DNA of 64,000 bases from Acidobacteriota bacterium. Its GTDB lineage: Bacteria > Pseudomonadota > Alphaproteobacteria > Caulobacterales > Hyphomonadaceae. Positions 16,430-24,299 of the stretch are shown here, piece by piece. The notes under the pieces were generated by a model, which was not told where the DNA came from, did no database searches, and saw only the letters and a list, made by a program, of their open reading frames with translations. Position 1 is the first letter of the stretch, and every line of letters starts with the position of its first letter. Location of the stretch: the NCBI GenBank assembly GCA_016712445.1, contig JADJRB010000001.1, positions 2,294,001-2,358,000 on the forward strand, read 5' to 3'. The translations under genes were made by a program, and so were the position numbers.

Positions 16430-18205
16430 ATGTTTCGTACCGCAGCCGCGCTGCTCATAGCCGCAATTGTCTCGGGCACGCCGGCCCTCGCACAAGCGCA
16501 GGAAACACCAGAGACGCCGTCGAAGCCGAACTTCGTCGTCATGCTGATCGACGACGCCGCCTTCATGGACCTCGGCGTCTATGGCGGCGAAGCGCGTACG
16601 CCGAACATCGACGCGCTCGCGGCCCGGGGCGCGCTGCTGACGCACTACTATACATCGCCCCTCTGCTCGCCGTCGCGGGCTATGTTGCTGACAGGCCTCG
16701 ACAATCACCAGACTGGCGTGTCGACGATTCCCGAAGTGCTGCCCAAGGCGCACGAGGGCCAACCTGGCTACACGATGAGCCTCGAGCCCGGTGTGGCGAC
16801 CCTTGCGGATCGCCTGAAGCCGCTGGGATACCGTACACTGATGACCGGGAAATGGCACCTCGGCAGCGAGCATGGCGATTTGCCGAATGCGCACGGGTTC
16901 GATCATTCCTTCGCGCTGGACGCGTCCGGCGCCGACAACTGGGAAGACAAGCCCTACATGCCCTTCTACGCCTTCGCGCCCTGGTACGAAGACGGCGAGC
17001 GGGCAAAGCTGCCGGACGACTTCTATTCCTCGCGCTTCATCGTCGACAAGATGATCGACTATATGGACGAAGGCCCGGCCGACGAGCCGTTCTTCGCGTA
17101 CCTCGCGTTCATGGCGGTGCATATCCCGGTTCAGGCGCCTCCGGAATTCACCGCCAACTATGCCGGCGTCTACGATGCCGGATGGGACGCGGTGCGCACG
17201 GCCCGCTGGGAGCGGGCGCAGGCCAAGGGCTTCGTGCCCGAAGGCGCCGCCCTTGCGCCGCTACCGCCGCACCTGCGCAAATGGGAGTCGCTGACGCCTG
17301 AAGACCAGCGTGTCTATGCCGCGCGCATGCAGGCCAATGCCGGCATGCTGGAAGCCATGGACTTCCATGTCGGCCGCCTGATCGAGCATCTGAAGGCGAC
17401 CGGCCAGTACGAGAACACGGTCTTCGTCGTCACCTCCGACAACGGTCCGGAGCCGTCGCGCGGCGACACTGACGACCGGCTGAAGTTCTGGATGCAGATG
17501 AACGGATACCATCTGGATGCGGAAGGTATCGGCGAGAAGGGCAGCTGGGCCTTCATCGGGCCGGAATGGGCGATGGCCGCCGCGTCGCCGCATGCCATGT
17601 TCAAGTTCCTCGGCTCCGAAGGCGGCATCCGCGTCCCCTTCATCATGGCCGGCGCGGGCCTCGCCAGCGGCGAGCGCATCGACGCGCGGGCGCACGTCAC
17701 CGACATCGCGCCAACCCTGCTGGCGCTCGCGGGCGCGCCGCAATCGCTGCAGGGCGCCAAGCCGATGAGCGGTCGCAATCTCCTTCCGCTGCTGCGCGGC
17801 GAGACGGACGCGATCTACGGGCCCGACGATGCCATCGTCATCGAAGTGTCCGGCAATACCGGCGTCATCAAGGGCGACTACAAGCTGACCCGGAACCAGA
17901 AACCGCACGGCGACGCGCGCTGGCGTCTCTACGACCTTTCGAAAGACCCCGGCGAGACGGAAGACCTGAGCGCCGCTTTCCCCGAGATCTACGACGACCT
18001 GATGTCCGAGTACGCCGCCTACAGCGCGCGGGTCGGCGTGCTTGAAGTGCCGGAAGGCTACAACTCGCTGGACGAGATCACCCGCCACACGCTGGAACGC
18101 CAGCGCAAGCAATATGGGCCTTACTTGCTCGCTGCCGGGGCAGGCCTGCTCGCCATGATCGTGTTGGTCATCGCGCTGTGGCGCCGCCGGAAACGCAAGG
18201 CTTGA
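16430..18205 (+). CDS. Formylglycine-dependent sulfatase with signal peptide and C-terminal membrane anchor
   Basis: A 591-residue sulfatase of the alkaline-phosphatase superfamily. After a Sec signal (MFRTAAALLIAAIVSGTPALA) come the metal-binding VVMLIDDAAF motif, the sulfatase signature LCSPSRAMLLTG with Cys79 as the residue converted to formylglycine, TGKWHLG, and TSDNGPEPS. The C-terminus has a hydrophobic helix (YLLAAGAGLLAMIVLVIALW) followed by RRRKRKA, so the enzyme is probably tethered to the inner membrane facing the periplasm. The ATG at 16430 follows GGGAGGG by about 5 bases. A matching maturation enzyme is encoded at 21729. The substrate is not evident; polysaccharide sulfate or a sulfate ester is likely. 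Confidence 0.9.
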   Translation: MFRTAAALLIAAIVSGTPALAQAQETPETPSKPNFVVMLIDDAAFMDLGVYGGEARTPNIDALAARGALLTHYYTSPLCSPSRAMLLTGLDNHQTGVSTIPEVLPKAHEGQPGYTMSLEPGVATLADRLKPLGYRTLMTGKWHLGSEHGDLPNAHGFDHSFALDASGADNWEDKPYMPFYAFAPWYEDGERAKLPDDFYSSRFIVDKMIDYMDEGPADEPFFAYLAFMAVHIPVQAPPEFTANYAGVYDAGWDAVRTARWERAQAKGFVPEGAALAPLPPHLRKWESLTPEDQRVYAARMQANAGMLEAMDFHVGRLIEHLKATGQYENTVFVVTSDNGPEPSRGDTDDRLKFWMQMNGYHLDAEGIGEKGSWAFIGPEWAMAAASPHAMFKFLGSEGGIRVPFIMAGAGLASGERIDARAHVTDIAPTLLALAGAPQSLQGAKPMSGRNLLPLLRGETDAIYGPDDAIVIEVSGNTGVIKGDYKLTRNQKPHGDARWRLYDLSKDPGETEDLSAAFPEIYDDLMSEYAAYSARVGVLEVPEGYNSLDEITRHTLERQRKQYGPYLLAAGAGLLAMIVLVIALWRRRKRKA

Positions 18206-18219
18206 GGCGGGCGGAATAA

Positions 18220-18240
18220 TATGACACATAACGTGCCATA
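18220..18240. promoter_or_regulatory. Palindromic operator candidate TATGACAC-N5-GTGCCATA
   Basis: Two 8-base arms separated by ATAAC; seven of eight positions are complementary. It lies 35 bases before the 18276 gene, the first of a five-gene operon that includes a TetR regulator. It shares TGRCAC-N5-GTGCCA with the palindrome at 25318-25338. Arm length and spacing fit a TetR-family operator; binding is inferred. Confidence 0.55.
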
Positions 18241-18275
18241 ATCAGCGTTCAGCCCGGAGAGGAGCTCGCGGCCGC

Positions 18276-19556
18276 ATGTCCCTGAAGTCCTTCCTGGTCT
18301 CGCGGATCGCGGCCCTTATCACCAGTGAATCGCGATTGAACCGGAAACGCAAAATGCAGGAAACCCGCCGGGCCGCCTCCGCCGCGCCGCATACCGTCGA
18401 CTATTTCCACGACGTCACGGACCCGTATTCCCACCTCTGCGTCCAGGTGCTCGCCGACCTCGCTGCACGCTACGACATCGCCCTGTCCGTGAACCTCGTC
18501 GCCCCGCCGCCGGACTGGGCCGCGCCGGAACGCGGCCGCCTGCAGGCCTACGCGCGGGAGGATGCCGCCCGGCTCGCTGCCAAGGCCGGGCTCAGCTTCC
18601 CGGCCGATGCCCGCCAGCCCACCGAGACAGACGCGCGGCAGGCCGCGGCCCGTCTCGCAGCCGCCATTGACGCAGGCACTTTTGTTTCTGACGCGCCTGC
18701 CATCAGTGAGGCCCTGTGGCGCGGCACGCCGGCCGGGCAGGCGGCCCGTGAGGACCAGCTCGATGCACGCCTCGCCGCAGGCAGCGCCCGGCGCGAAGAG
18801 CTCGGCCACTATCTCGGCGGCATGTTCCACTATGCCGGCGAATGGTATTGGGGCGTCGACCGGCTTCACTATCTGGAGGCACGCCTCGCCGAACTGGGCG
18901 CGCGCAAGGATGGCGCCGCCAGCGCGTATATCTTTCCCCCGCCGGTCGCACCGGCCGGTCGCGCCAGCGGCAGGCCCGGTCTGGAACTGCACTACTATCT
19001 CTCGTTCAGAAGTCCGTACACATACATTGTCGCCGAGCGCGCGAAAGCGCTGGCCGAAGCTTACGGCGCCGAATTGAAGCTGCGCTTCGTCCTGCCGATG
19101 GTGATGCGCGGCCTGCCGGTCCCACGCATGAAGGGGCGCTACATCACGCTCGACACGGCCCGGGAAGCGCGCCGCATTGGCGTACCCTTCGGAAAGATCG
19201 CCGATCCAGTCGGCAAGCCGGTGGAGCGGGGTTATTCCATCCTGCCCTGGGCGCGCGCGCAGGGGCGGGGCTACGAATTCTGCCACGCCTTTCTCGCCGG
19301 CGTCTGGTCGCAGGGCATCGATGCGGGCAGCGATGCCGGCCTCAGGCAGATCGTCGAGGCAGCCGGCCTCGATTGGGACGGCGCCCGCGCGCAGCTTGAA
19401 ACAGATAGCTGGCGCGCCGAGGCGGAAGCCAACCGCGCCGAAATGATGCAGCTCGGCGTCTGGGGCGTGCCCAGCTTCCGCGTCGGCGACGTCATCACCT
19501 GGGGGCAGGACCGCCTCTGGGTCATCGAAGACGAACTCAAACGGCAGACCACTTGA
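18276..19556 (+). CDS. Tandem DsbA-like / HCCA-isomerase-type thioredoxin-fold protein
   Basis: A 426-residue protein with two copies of the DsbA-like (2-hydroxychromene-2-carboxylate isomerase, GST-kappa) fold. The first begins near residue 40 (VDYFHDVTDPYSHLCVQVLADLAARY) and the second near residue 232 (LELHYYLSFRSPYTYIVAERAKALAEAYG). The second copy keeps the family ending WGVPSFRVGDVITWGQDRL. Neither copy has a CxxC; the SPYTY and DPYSH sites fit glutathione-dependent isomerases better than disulfide oxidases. No signal peptide beyond a short basic N-terminus. It is the first gene of an operon through 22619. Function is likely glutathione-linked, with unknown substrate. Confidence 0.75.
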   Translation: MSLKSFLVSRIAALITSESRLNRKRKMQETRRAASAAPHTVDYFHDVTDPYSHLCVQVLADLAARYDIALSVNLVAPPPDWAAPERGRLQAYAREDAARLAAKAGLSFPADARQPTETDARQAAARLAAAIDAGTFVSDAPAISEALWRGTPAGQAAREDQLDARLAAGSARREELGHYLGGMFHYAGEWYWGVDRLHYLEARLAELGARKDGAASAYIFPPPVAPAGRASGRPGLELHYYLSFRSPYTYIVAERAKALAEAYGAELKLRFVLPMVMRGLPVPRMKGRYITLDTAREARRIGVPFGKIADPVGKPVERGYSILPWARAQGRGYEFCHAFLAGVWSQGIDAGSDAGLRQIVEAAGLDWDGARAQLETDSWRAEAEANRAEMMQLGVWGVPSFRVGDVITWGQDRLWVIEDELKRQTT

Positions 19557-19577
19557 TCAGGATACGGAGTGTGTACG

Positions 19578-20039
19578 ATGCAGGTCACCAATGAAGTTTT
19601 TCCGCAGGATCCCGCCCGCCTCCAGCAGATGATGGAGAAGGGGCCGGACGGCCCGATCTTCATGGTCAATCTGCTGAAGTTCAAGGACAAGGCCGAGTAT
19701 GACGATGGCCGTCCGACCGACCTTTCGGGCCGGGATGCATACATGATCTATGGCCGCGCGGTCGCCGAGCTATTGCCGAAGTTCGAGGGTCGCGCGCTGT
19801 TTGCCGGCGACGTGACCTTCCTCGCGCTGGGCCAGGTCGAGGAACTCTGGGACGAAGTCGCGATTGCAATGTACCCGGACCGCGCCGCGATGGTGCGCAT
19901 GTCGCTTTCGGAAGAGTGGCGCGCCATCGCCGTCCACCGCTCGGCCGGGCTGAAGGGCCAGCTGAATATCGAAACCGTCATGCCGCAGACGGCTGGCTCG
20001 ACGGTGTTTCGCGACCTCATCACCCAGGCCGGAGGCTGA
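19578..20039 (+). CDS. DUF1330-like small protein
   Basis: A 153-residue protein of the dimeric alpha/beta-barrel type that resembles DUF1330: GPIFMVNLLKFKDKAEY, GRDAYMIYGRAVAELL, FAGDVTFLALGQVEELWDEVAIAMYPDRAAMVRM. These proteins are often found with degradative genes, but their chemistry is not established. An in-frame GTG at 19569 exists; the ATG at 19578 is preferred because GGAG (19565-19568) is 9 bases ahead. It lies 21 bases after the thioredoxin-fold gene and 4 bases before the MBL gene, in the same operon. Confidence 0.75.
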   Translation: MQVTNEVFPQDPARLQQMMEKGPDGPIFMVNLLKFKDKAEYDDGRPTDLSGRDAYMIYGRAVAELLPKFEGRALFAGDVTFLALGQVEELWDEVAIAMYPDRAAMVRMSLSEEWRAIAVHRSAGLKGQLNIETVMPQTAGSTVFRDLITQAGG

Positions 20040-20043
20040 GCCG

Positions 20044-21129
20044 GTGCGCGTGCTTCGCTGGTCCGTTCTGCTGGTCGTCCTGATTGCGGCGAGCGTCTTC
20101 ATCGCCGGCAGCCTGCTGCGTGTGCAGATCGCCCAGTTCGTGTTCGACCGCGCCGTGAAGCAGAATTTCAGCCGGGATACCGCCGCTGCGCTTCCCGACG
20201 GTCTGCACGTCTATGTTTGCGGCGCGGGCACGCCGCTGCCGGATCCGTTGCGCAATGGCCCCTGCGTCGCGGTCATCGCGGGCGAGCAACACCTCGTCTT
20301 CGATGCCGGCTCGGGCGGCGCGCGCACGCTGACGCGCATGACCTATCCGGTCGGCGACATTGACGCCGTCTTCCTCACTCACCTGCACTCGGACCACATG
20401 GACGGACTCGGCGAGCTGCTGATGCAAGCCTGGGTCACGGGCGGCCGCGACGTGCCGATGCCCGTCTATGGCCCGCCCGGGGTCGACGAACTCGTGTCAG
20501 GCTTCAACGCGGCCTATCGGATCGACTCGACCTATCGCGCGGCCCATCACGGGCTGGATATCGCCAATCCGGAAGGCCGGGGCGGGGCGCCGCAGCCCAT
20601 CCAGATGGCCGCCGGGCCGGGCGGCCAGGCCGTCGTCTACGAGTCCGGGGGTGTCACGGTGACCGCGTTCCGGGTCGACCATCACCCGGTCGAAAACGCC
20701 TATGGTTACCGCATCGACTACAAGGACCGCTCGGTCGTGCTCAGTGGCGACACGGTTTACAACCCCAATCTCGTCGCTGCGTCCAAGGGCGCCGACCTTC
20801 TGCTGCATGACGCGCTGAATGTGCAAATGGTCGACAAGATGCGCGAAGCCGCCGCTGCCGCTGGCCGCACAGGCATCGCGCAGATCCTGCACGACATCCT
20901 CGATTACCATGCGACTCCCGAAGATGCGGCGCGCGCGGCCTCTGAAGCCGGCGTTTCGCAGCTCGTTTTTTACCATACGATCCCACCCATGCCGTCGCCC
21001 ATGCTCAACGCGCTGTTCATGAAGGATGCGAAAGGAATGTTTGACGGGCCGATGGAGGTTGCAGAAGATGGCCTCATCTACTCCCTGCCGGCCGGCAGCC
21101 GGTCCATTGATGTTGAAAAGGCCTTCTGA
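20044..21129 (+). CDS. Membrane-anchored metallo-beta-lactamase-fold hydrolase
   Basis: A 361-residue MBL-fold hydrolase of the RNase Z/AtsA-like branch. A hydrophobic N-terminal segment (residues 5-25) acts as signal or anchor, so the enzyme probably works in the periplasm. Metal ligands are in HLHSDH (His113, His115, Asp117, His118), with later ligands in VDHHPVENAYGYRIDY, LSGDT and VFYHTIPP. The AtsA branch includes an arylsulfatase from Pseudoalteromonas, interesting given the sulfatase genes on both sides, but the substrate cannot be read from sequence. The start is GTG at 20044. The stop is immediately followed by the TetR ATG. Confidence 0.85.
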   Translation: MRVLRWSVLLVVLIAASVFIAGSLLRVQIAQFVFDRAVKQNFSRDTAAALPDGLHVYVCGAGTPLPDPLRNGPCVAVIAGEQHLVFDAGSGGARTLTRMTYPVGDIDAVFLTHLHSDHMDGLGELLMQAWVTGGRDVPMPVYGPPGVDELVSGFNAAYRIDSTYRAAHHGLDIANPEGRGGAPQPIQMAAGPGGQAVVYESGGVTVTAFRVDHHPVENAYGYRIDYKDRSVVLSGDTVYNPNLVAASKGADLLLHDALNVQMVDKMREAAAAAGRTGIAQILHDILDYHATPEDAARAASEAGVSQLVFYHTIPPMPSPMLNALFMKDAKGMFDGPMEVAEDGLIYSLPAGSRSIDVEKAF

Positions 21130-21732
21130 ATGAGTGAGTCGAAAGTTGTGTCCCTGCAGGCTGGCGAGCCTTCGGACGGCCGCCGCCAGCGCAGCGAGCG
21201 CAGCCGCGCCCAGATCATCGAGGCGATGTTCGAACTGATCCGGGAAGGCGACATGAGCCCGAGCGCAGCCAAGGTGGCCGATCAGGCGAAGGTCGGGCTG
21301 CGCACGGTCTTCCGCCACTTCGAGGACATGGACAGTCTCTATGTCGAGATGGCTGAGCGGATCTCCAGCGAAGTCATGCCGAAAGTGCTGGCCCCGTTCG
21401 AGGCGCGCGACTGGCGCGGCCGCTTCTTCGAACACCTCGATCGCCGGATCGAGATCTATGAATACATCATGCCGGTGCGCGTTTCAGCGAACCTGCGCCG
21501 GTTCCAGTCGCGCTTCCTCATGGAGGAATACCGCCGCAACCTGCTGATCGAGCGCTCAAGCCTGAAGGCCGTGCTGCCGGCGGAGATCGTCGAGAATGCA
21601 AAACTCTTCGCCGCGATCGAGACGACGGCCAGCTTCCAGACCTGGCGCCGTCTGCGTCAGGATTCCGACCTGCCGGTGGAAGAGGCCGCCGAGGTCTTCC
21701 GCCTGATGCTGGAGCGCATCGTCGGACCATGA
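21130..21732 (+). CDS. TetR-family transcriptional regulator of the sulfatase operon
   Basis: A 200-residue TetR-type regulator. The N-terminal helix-turn-helix is around residues 25-68 (IIEAMFELIREGDMSPSAAKVADQAKVGLRTVFRHFEDMDSLY); the C-terminal helical domain would bind an unknown ligand. The ATG abuts the MBL stop and the 3' end overlaps the FGE gene by ATGA, so it is made with the genes it probably controls. Palindromes of TetR-operator size lie before this operon (18220) and before the converging dehalogenase-sulfatase operon (25318); I propose it binds both and represses itself. Confidence 0.88.
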   Translation: MSESKVVSLQAGEPSDGRRQRSERSRAQIIEAMFELIREGDMSPSAAKVADQAKVGLRTVFRHFEDMDSLYVEMAERISSEVMPKVLAPFEARDWRGRFFEHLDRRIEIYEYIMPVRVSANLRRFQSRFLMEEYRRNLLIERSSLKAVLPAEIVENAKLFAAIETTASFQTWRRLRQDSDLPVEEAAEVFRLMLERIVGP

Positions 21733-22619
21733 AGTGGCCCGCCCCGTTGCTGGCGGCCTGCCTCCTGGCGGCCTGCGGCGGCGAGCCTGTTCGTCCGCCT
21801 GCAGATGAAGCAGCCGCTTCGTGCGGCTTGCCGGACGACGCCATCGGTACGTTCGTCGACGTGCCGGGCGGCCAGTTCCTGAAGGGCGCCTATCCCGTCT
21901 ACCCGGAGGAGACGGCGGGCGGCATCATCCACGTGCAGCCTTTCCGGATGCTGGCGCACGAAGTCACGAATAGCGAATTTGCTGCCTTCGTTGACGCCAC
22001 CGGCTACGTGACACTGGCCGAGCGCGGCGGCGGGTCTGCCGTGTTCGACATGCCGGAAGACCGCTCCAATCCTGCCGAAGTCTGGCGCTTCGATCCCGGT
22101 GCAAACTGGCGCACACCGAACGGCAAGGGATCGTCCGTGGACGGCCAGTCGGCCCGGCCGGTGGTGCATGTGGCGCTGGAAGATGCGCGCGCCTATGCTG
22201 AATGGGCCGGCGGGCGCCTGCCGACCGAGGAAGAATGGGAATATGCCGCCGCCATCGGCCTGCCGAATCCGGCAGACCCGCAATCCGGGGCTTATGGCGC
22301 GAGCGGCGCCCCGCGCGCAAACACCTGGCAGGGCATCTTCCCGCTCGTGAACGAGGCGGCCGACGGCTTCGCCGGACGCGCCCCGGTCGGCTGCTTCGCG
22401 CCCAGCGAGATCGGTCTCTATGACATGATCGGCAACGTCTGGGAGTGGACCGATACGCCCTACAATCCGGCCATGCAGACCATCAAGGGCGGTTCCTATC
22501 TGTGTGCGGACAATTTCTGCCGCCGCTACCGGCCCGCCGCCCGCCAACCGCAGGAACGCGACTTCTCCTCCAGCCATATCGGCTTCCGGATCGTGCGCGA
22601 CCTGCCGTCGCCCGGCTGA
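21729..22619 (+). CDS. Formylglycine-generating enzyme (SUMF1/FGE family), predicted lipoprotein
   Basis: A 296-residue FGE-sulfatase-domain protein. FGE oxidises the sulfatase CxPSR cysteine to formylglycine. The core shows FVDVPGGQFLKGA, HEVTNSEFAAFVDATGYVT, RPVVHVALEDARAYAEWAGGRLPTEEEWEYAA, IGNVWEWTDTPY and the active site GGSYLCADNFCRRYR, with both copper-binding catalytic cysteines (Cys259, Cys264) as in proven FGEs. The N-terminus is a lipoprotein signal (LLAACLLAACGGE), placing it outside the cytoplasm. Bacterial FGEs studied so far are mostly cytosolic, so this is unusual, though it matches its exported neighbours. It overlaps tetR by four bases and ends 4 bases from the converging sulfatase. 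Confidence 0.9.
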   Translation: MKWPAPLLAACLLAACGGEPVRPPADEAAASCGLPDDAIGTFVDVPGGQFLKGAYPVYPEETAGGIIHVQPFRMLAHEVTNSEFAAFVDATGYVTLAERGGGSAVFDMPEDRSNPAEVWRFDPGANWRTPNGKGSSVDGQSARPVVHVALEDARAYAEWAGGRLPTEEEWEYAAAIGLPNPADPQSGAYGASGAPRANTWQGIFPLVNEAADGFAGRAPVGCFAPSEIGLYDMIGNVWEWTDTPYNPAMQTIKGGSYLCADNFCRRYRPAARQPQERDFSSSHIGFRIVRDLPSPG

Positions 22620-22623
22620 CCCG

Positions 22624-24282
22624 TCAGTTGGGCCACCAGACGTATTCGTCCTCCGGCCCCACCTTGTCCGCGCCCGTCTTGTCGATGGCAATCGGAATGT
22701 CGGTCGTCGAGGCGTAGAGCGGCGCGCGCGCACCGGCCTGGTGTTTCTCGAGCAGGGCTTTCAGCTCGGCCAGTTTCTCAGGCTGCGTGGCAGCAAGGTT
22801 TGTCTCCTCCGTCGGGTCGGTGTTCAGGTTGAACAGCCAGTCATTGCCCTGCTTGCCGTCGACCTGCAGCTTCCAGCCGCCGGCGCGCACCACATGATAA
22901 TACCCGCTCTGCCAGAAGATCGCGTCATCCTCGCGCTCCAGGCCGCCGCTGCCGTCTGCCAGCGGAAGCATGTCACGCCCGTCGATGATCACGCCCTCCG
23001 GCAGCGGCACGCCGGCCGCCGATGCCAAGGTCGGCATCACGTCAATATGCGCCACCGGTGTGTCGACCGCCGTGCCCGGGGCAATCCGCGCCGGCCAGCT
23101 GACAAACATCGGTACACGGATGCCGCCTTCAAACAGGGTGATCTTCCAGCCGCGATAGGGATCATTGATCCCCGGCAGTCCGATATAACCGGCGCCGCCA
23201 TTGTCGCTCGAGAACACGATCAGCGTATTGTCCGCCAGGCCTTCCTCTTCCAGCTTGGCGACGATTTCACCCACGCTCCGGTCCAGCGCGTGCAGCATCG
23301 CCGCATAGACGCGCAGGTGATGCGGCTCGATATCGCCCACCGCCTCATAATCTTCCTTCGTCGCCTGCATCGGGGTGTGCACGCCCCAATGAGCGAGGTA
23401 GAGGAAGAATGGCCGGTTCTTGTTGGCTTCGATCACTTTCAGCGATTCCTGCGTCCAGTAGTCCGCGAGATACCCGCCCGGCGCGAACACGTCGCTGCCG
23501 TTGTACGATGTCGAGAAATCGCCGCGCGCCCAGAGGAACTTGTCGATCGGGTCGAAGTCCAGCTTGGCATTGACCACATCCGGGTCATCCGCAGGCAGAT
23601 GAAGTAGTCCGGTCATCAGCAGGCTCTCGTCAAAGCCCTGGGCGTTGGGGTGAAACTCGCCCGTATTGCCGAGGTGCCATTTGCCGATATGCACGGTGTG
23701 ATAGCCTGCGCCCTTCAGCATTTCGGCAATCGTCACTTCCGAACCCGGCAGGCCCTGGTCTTCGAAGTCCGGCGCCGCGGCGGCGGCCTTGCGGTCATAA
23801 TGCACGTCCGGCAGGCCATTGTCTTCGTCATTGGCAAACATCGAGACGATCCGGCCCATGCCGTTCGGCGTCGGCGTGAACTCGAACCCCGTGCGCGTCG
23901 GATACCGTCCGGTCAGCAGCATCGCGCGCGACGGCGCGCAGGTGCCGGTGCCGGAATAGGCCGTCGAGAAGATGGCGCCGCGCGCGGCCAGTGCGTCGAT
24001 GTTCGGCGTGGGCACCCGTCCGCCCGCGACACCGCCGCCAAAGGTCGACAGGTCATTGATGCCGAGGTCGTCCACGAGGATGAACACGATGTTCGGCGGC
24101 CGCTCGCTGGCCGGCACCGAGGCTTCGGCCGGCCCCTGCTGCCAGTCAATCGGATGGTTCGGGGCAATCTCCGGCCGGTCCGCGCGCGTCGCTAGGAACA
24201 GCACGATTTCCTTCCGGTTGAGATACGCCAGCGCGCCCGCGCCGAGCACGAGTGCAAGTATGATCAGTGCAATCCGTTTCAT
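22624..24282 (-). CDS. Formylglycine-dependent sulfatase with N-terminal membrane anchor
   Basis: A 552-residue sulfatase. An uncleaved signal-like helix (MKRIALIILALVLGAGALAYL) tethers it to the inner membrane. The catalytic domain has IVFILVDDLG (metal ligands), TCAPSRAMLLTGR with Cys115 as formylglycine precursor, HIGKWHLGN, and FSSDNGGAGYIGLPGINDPYRGWK, typical of the arylsulfatase A/B group. The C-terminal region includes GGWKLQVDGKQGNDWLFNLNTDPTEETNLA, the usual sulfatase tail. The ATG at 24282 has GGGGAGC upstream; longer frames lack homology. It lies 17 bases after the dehalogenase stop, in one operon, and converges on the FGE gene. Confidence 0.92.
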   Translation of the reverse strand: MKRIALIILALVLGAGALAYLNRKEIVLFLATRADRPEIAPNHPIDWQQGPAEASVPASERPPNIVFILVDDLGINDLSTFGGGVAGGRVPTPNIDALAARGAIFSTAYSGTGTCAPSRAMLLTGRYPTRTGFEFTPTPNGMGRIVSMFANDEDNGLPDVHYDRKAAAAAPDFEDQGLPGSEVTIAEMLKGAGYHTVHIGKWHLGNTGEFHPNAQGFDESLLMTGLLHLPADDPDVVNAKLDFDPIDKFLWARGDFSTSYNGSDVFAPGGYLADYWTQESLKVIEANKNRPFFLYLAHWGVHTPMQATKEDYEAVGDIEPHHLRVYAAMLHALDRSVGEIVAKLEEEGLADNTLIVFSSDNGGAGYIGLPGINDPYRGWKITLFEGGIRVPMFVSWPARIAPGTAVDTPVAHIDVMPTLASAAGVPLPEGVIIDGRDMLPLADGSGGLEREDDAIFWQSGYYHVVRAGGWKLQVDGKQGNDWLFNLNTDPTEETNLAATQPEKLAELKALLEKHQAGARAPLYASTTDIPIAIDKTGADKVGPEDEYVWWPN

Positions 24283-24299
24283 CGTCTGCTCCCCTCTTT

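Noticed and set aside
22504..23607. A 367-codon plus-strand open frame opposite the second sulfatase
   Set aside because: Antisense to a full sulfatase; no ribosome site and no domain.
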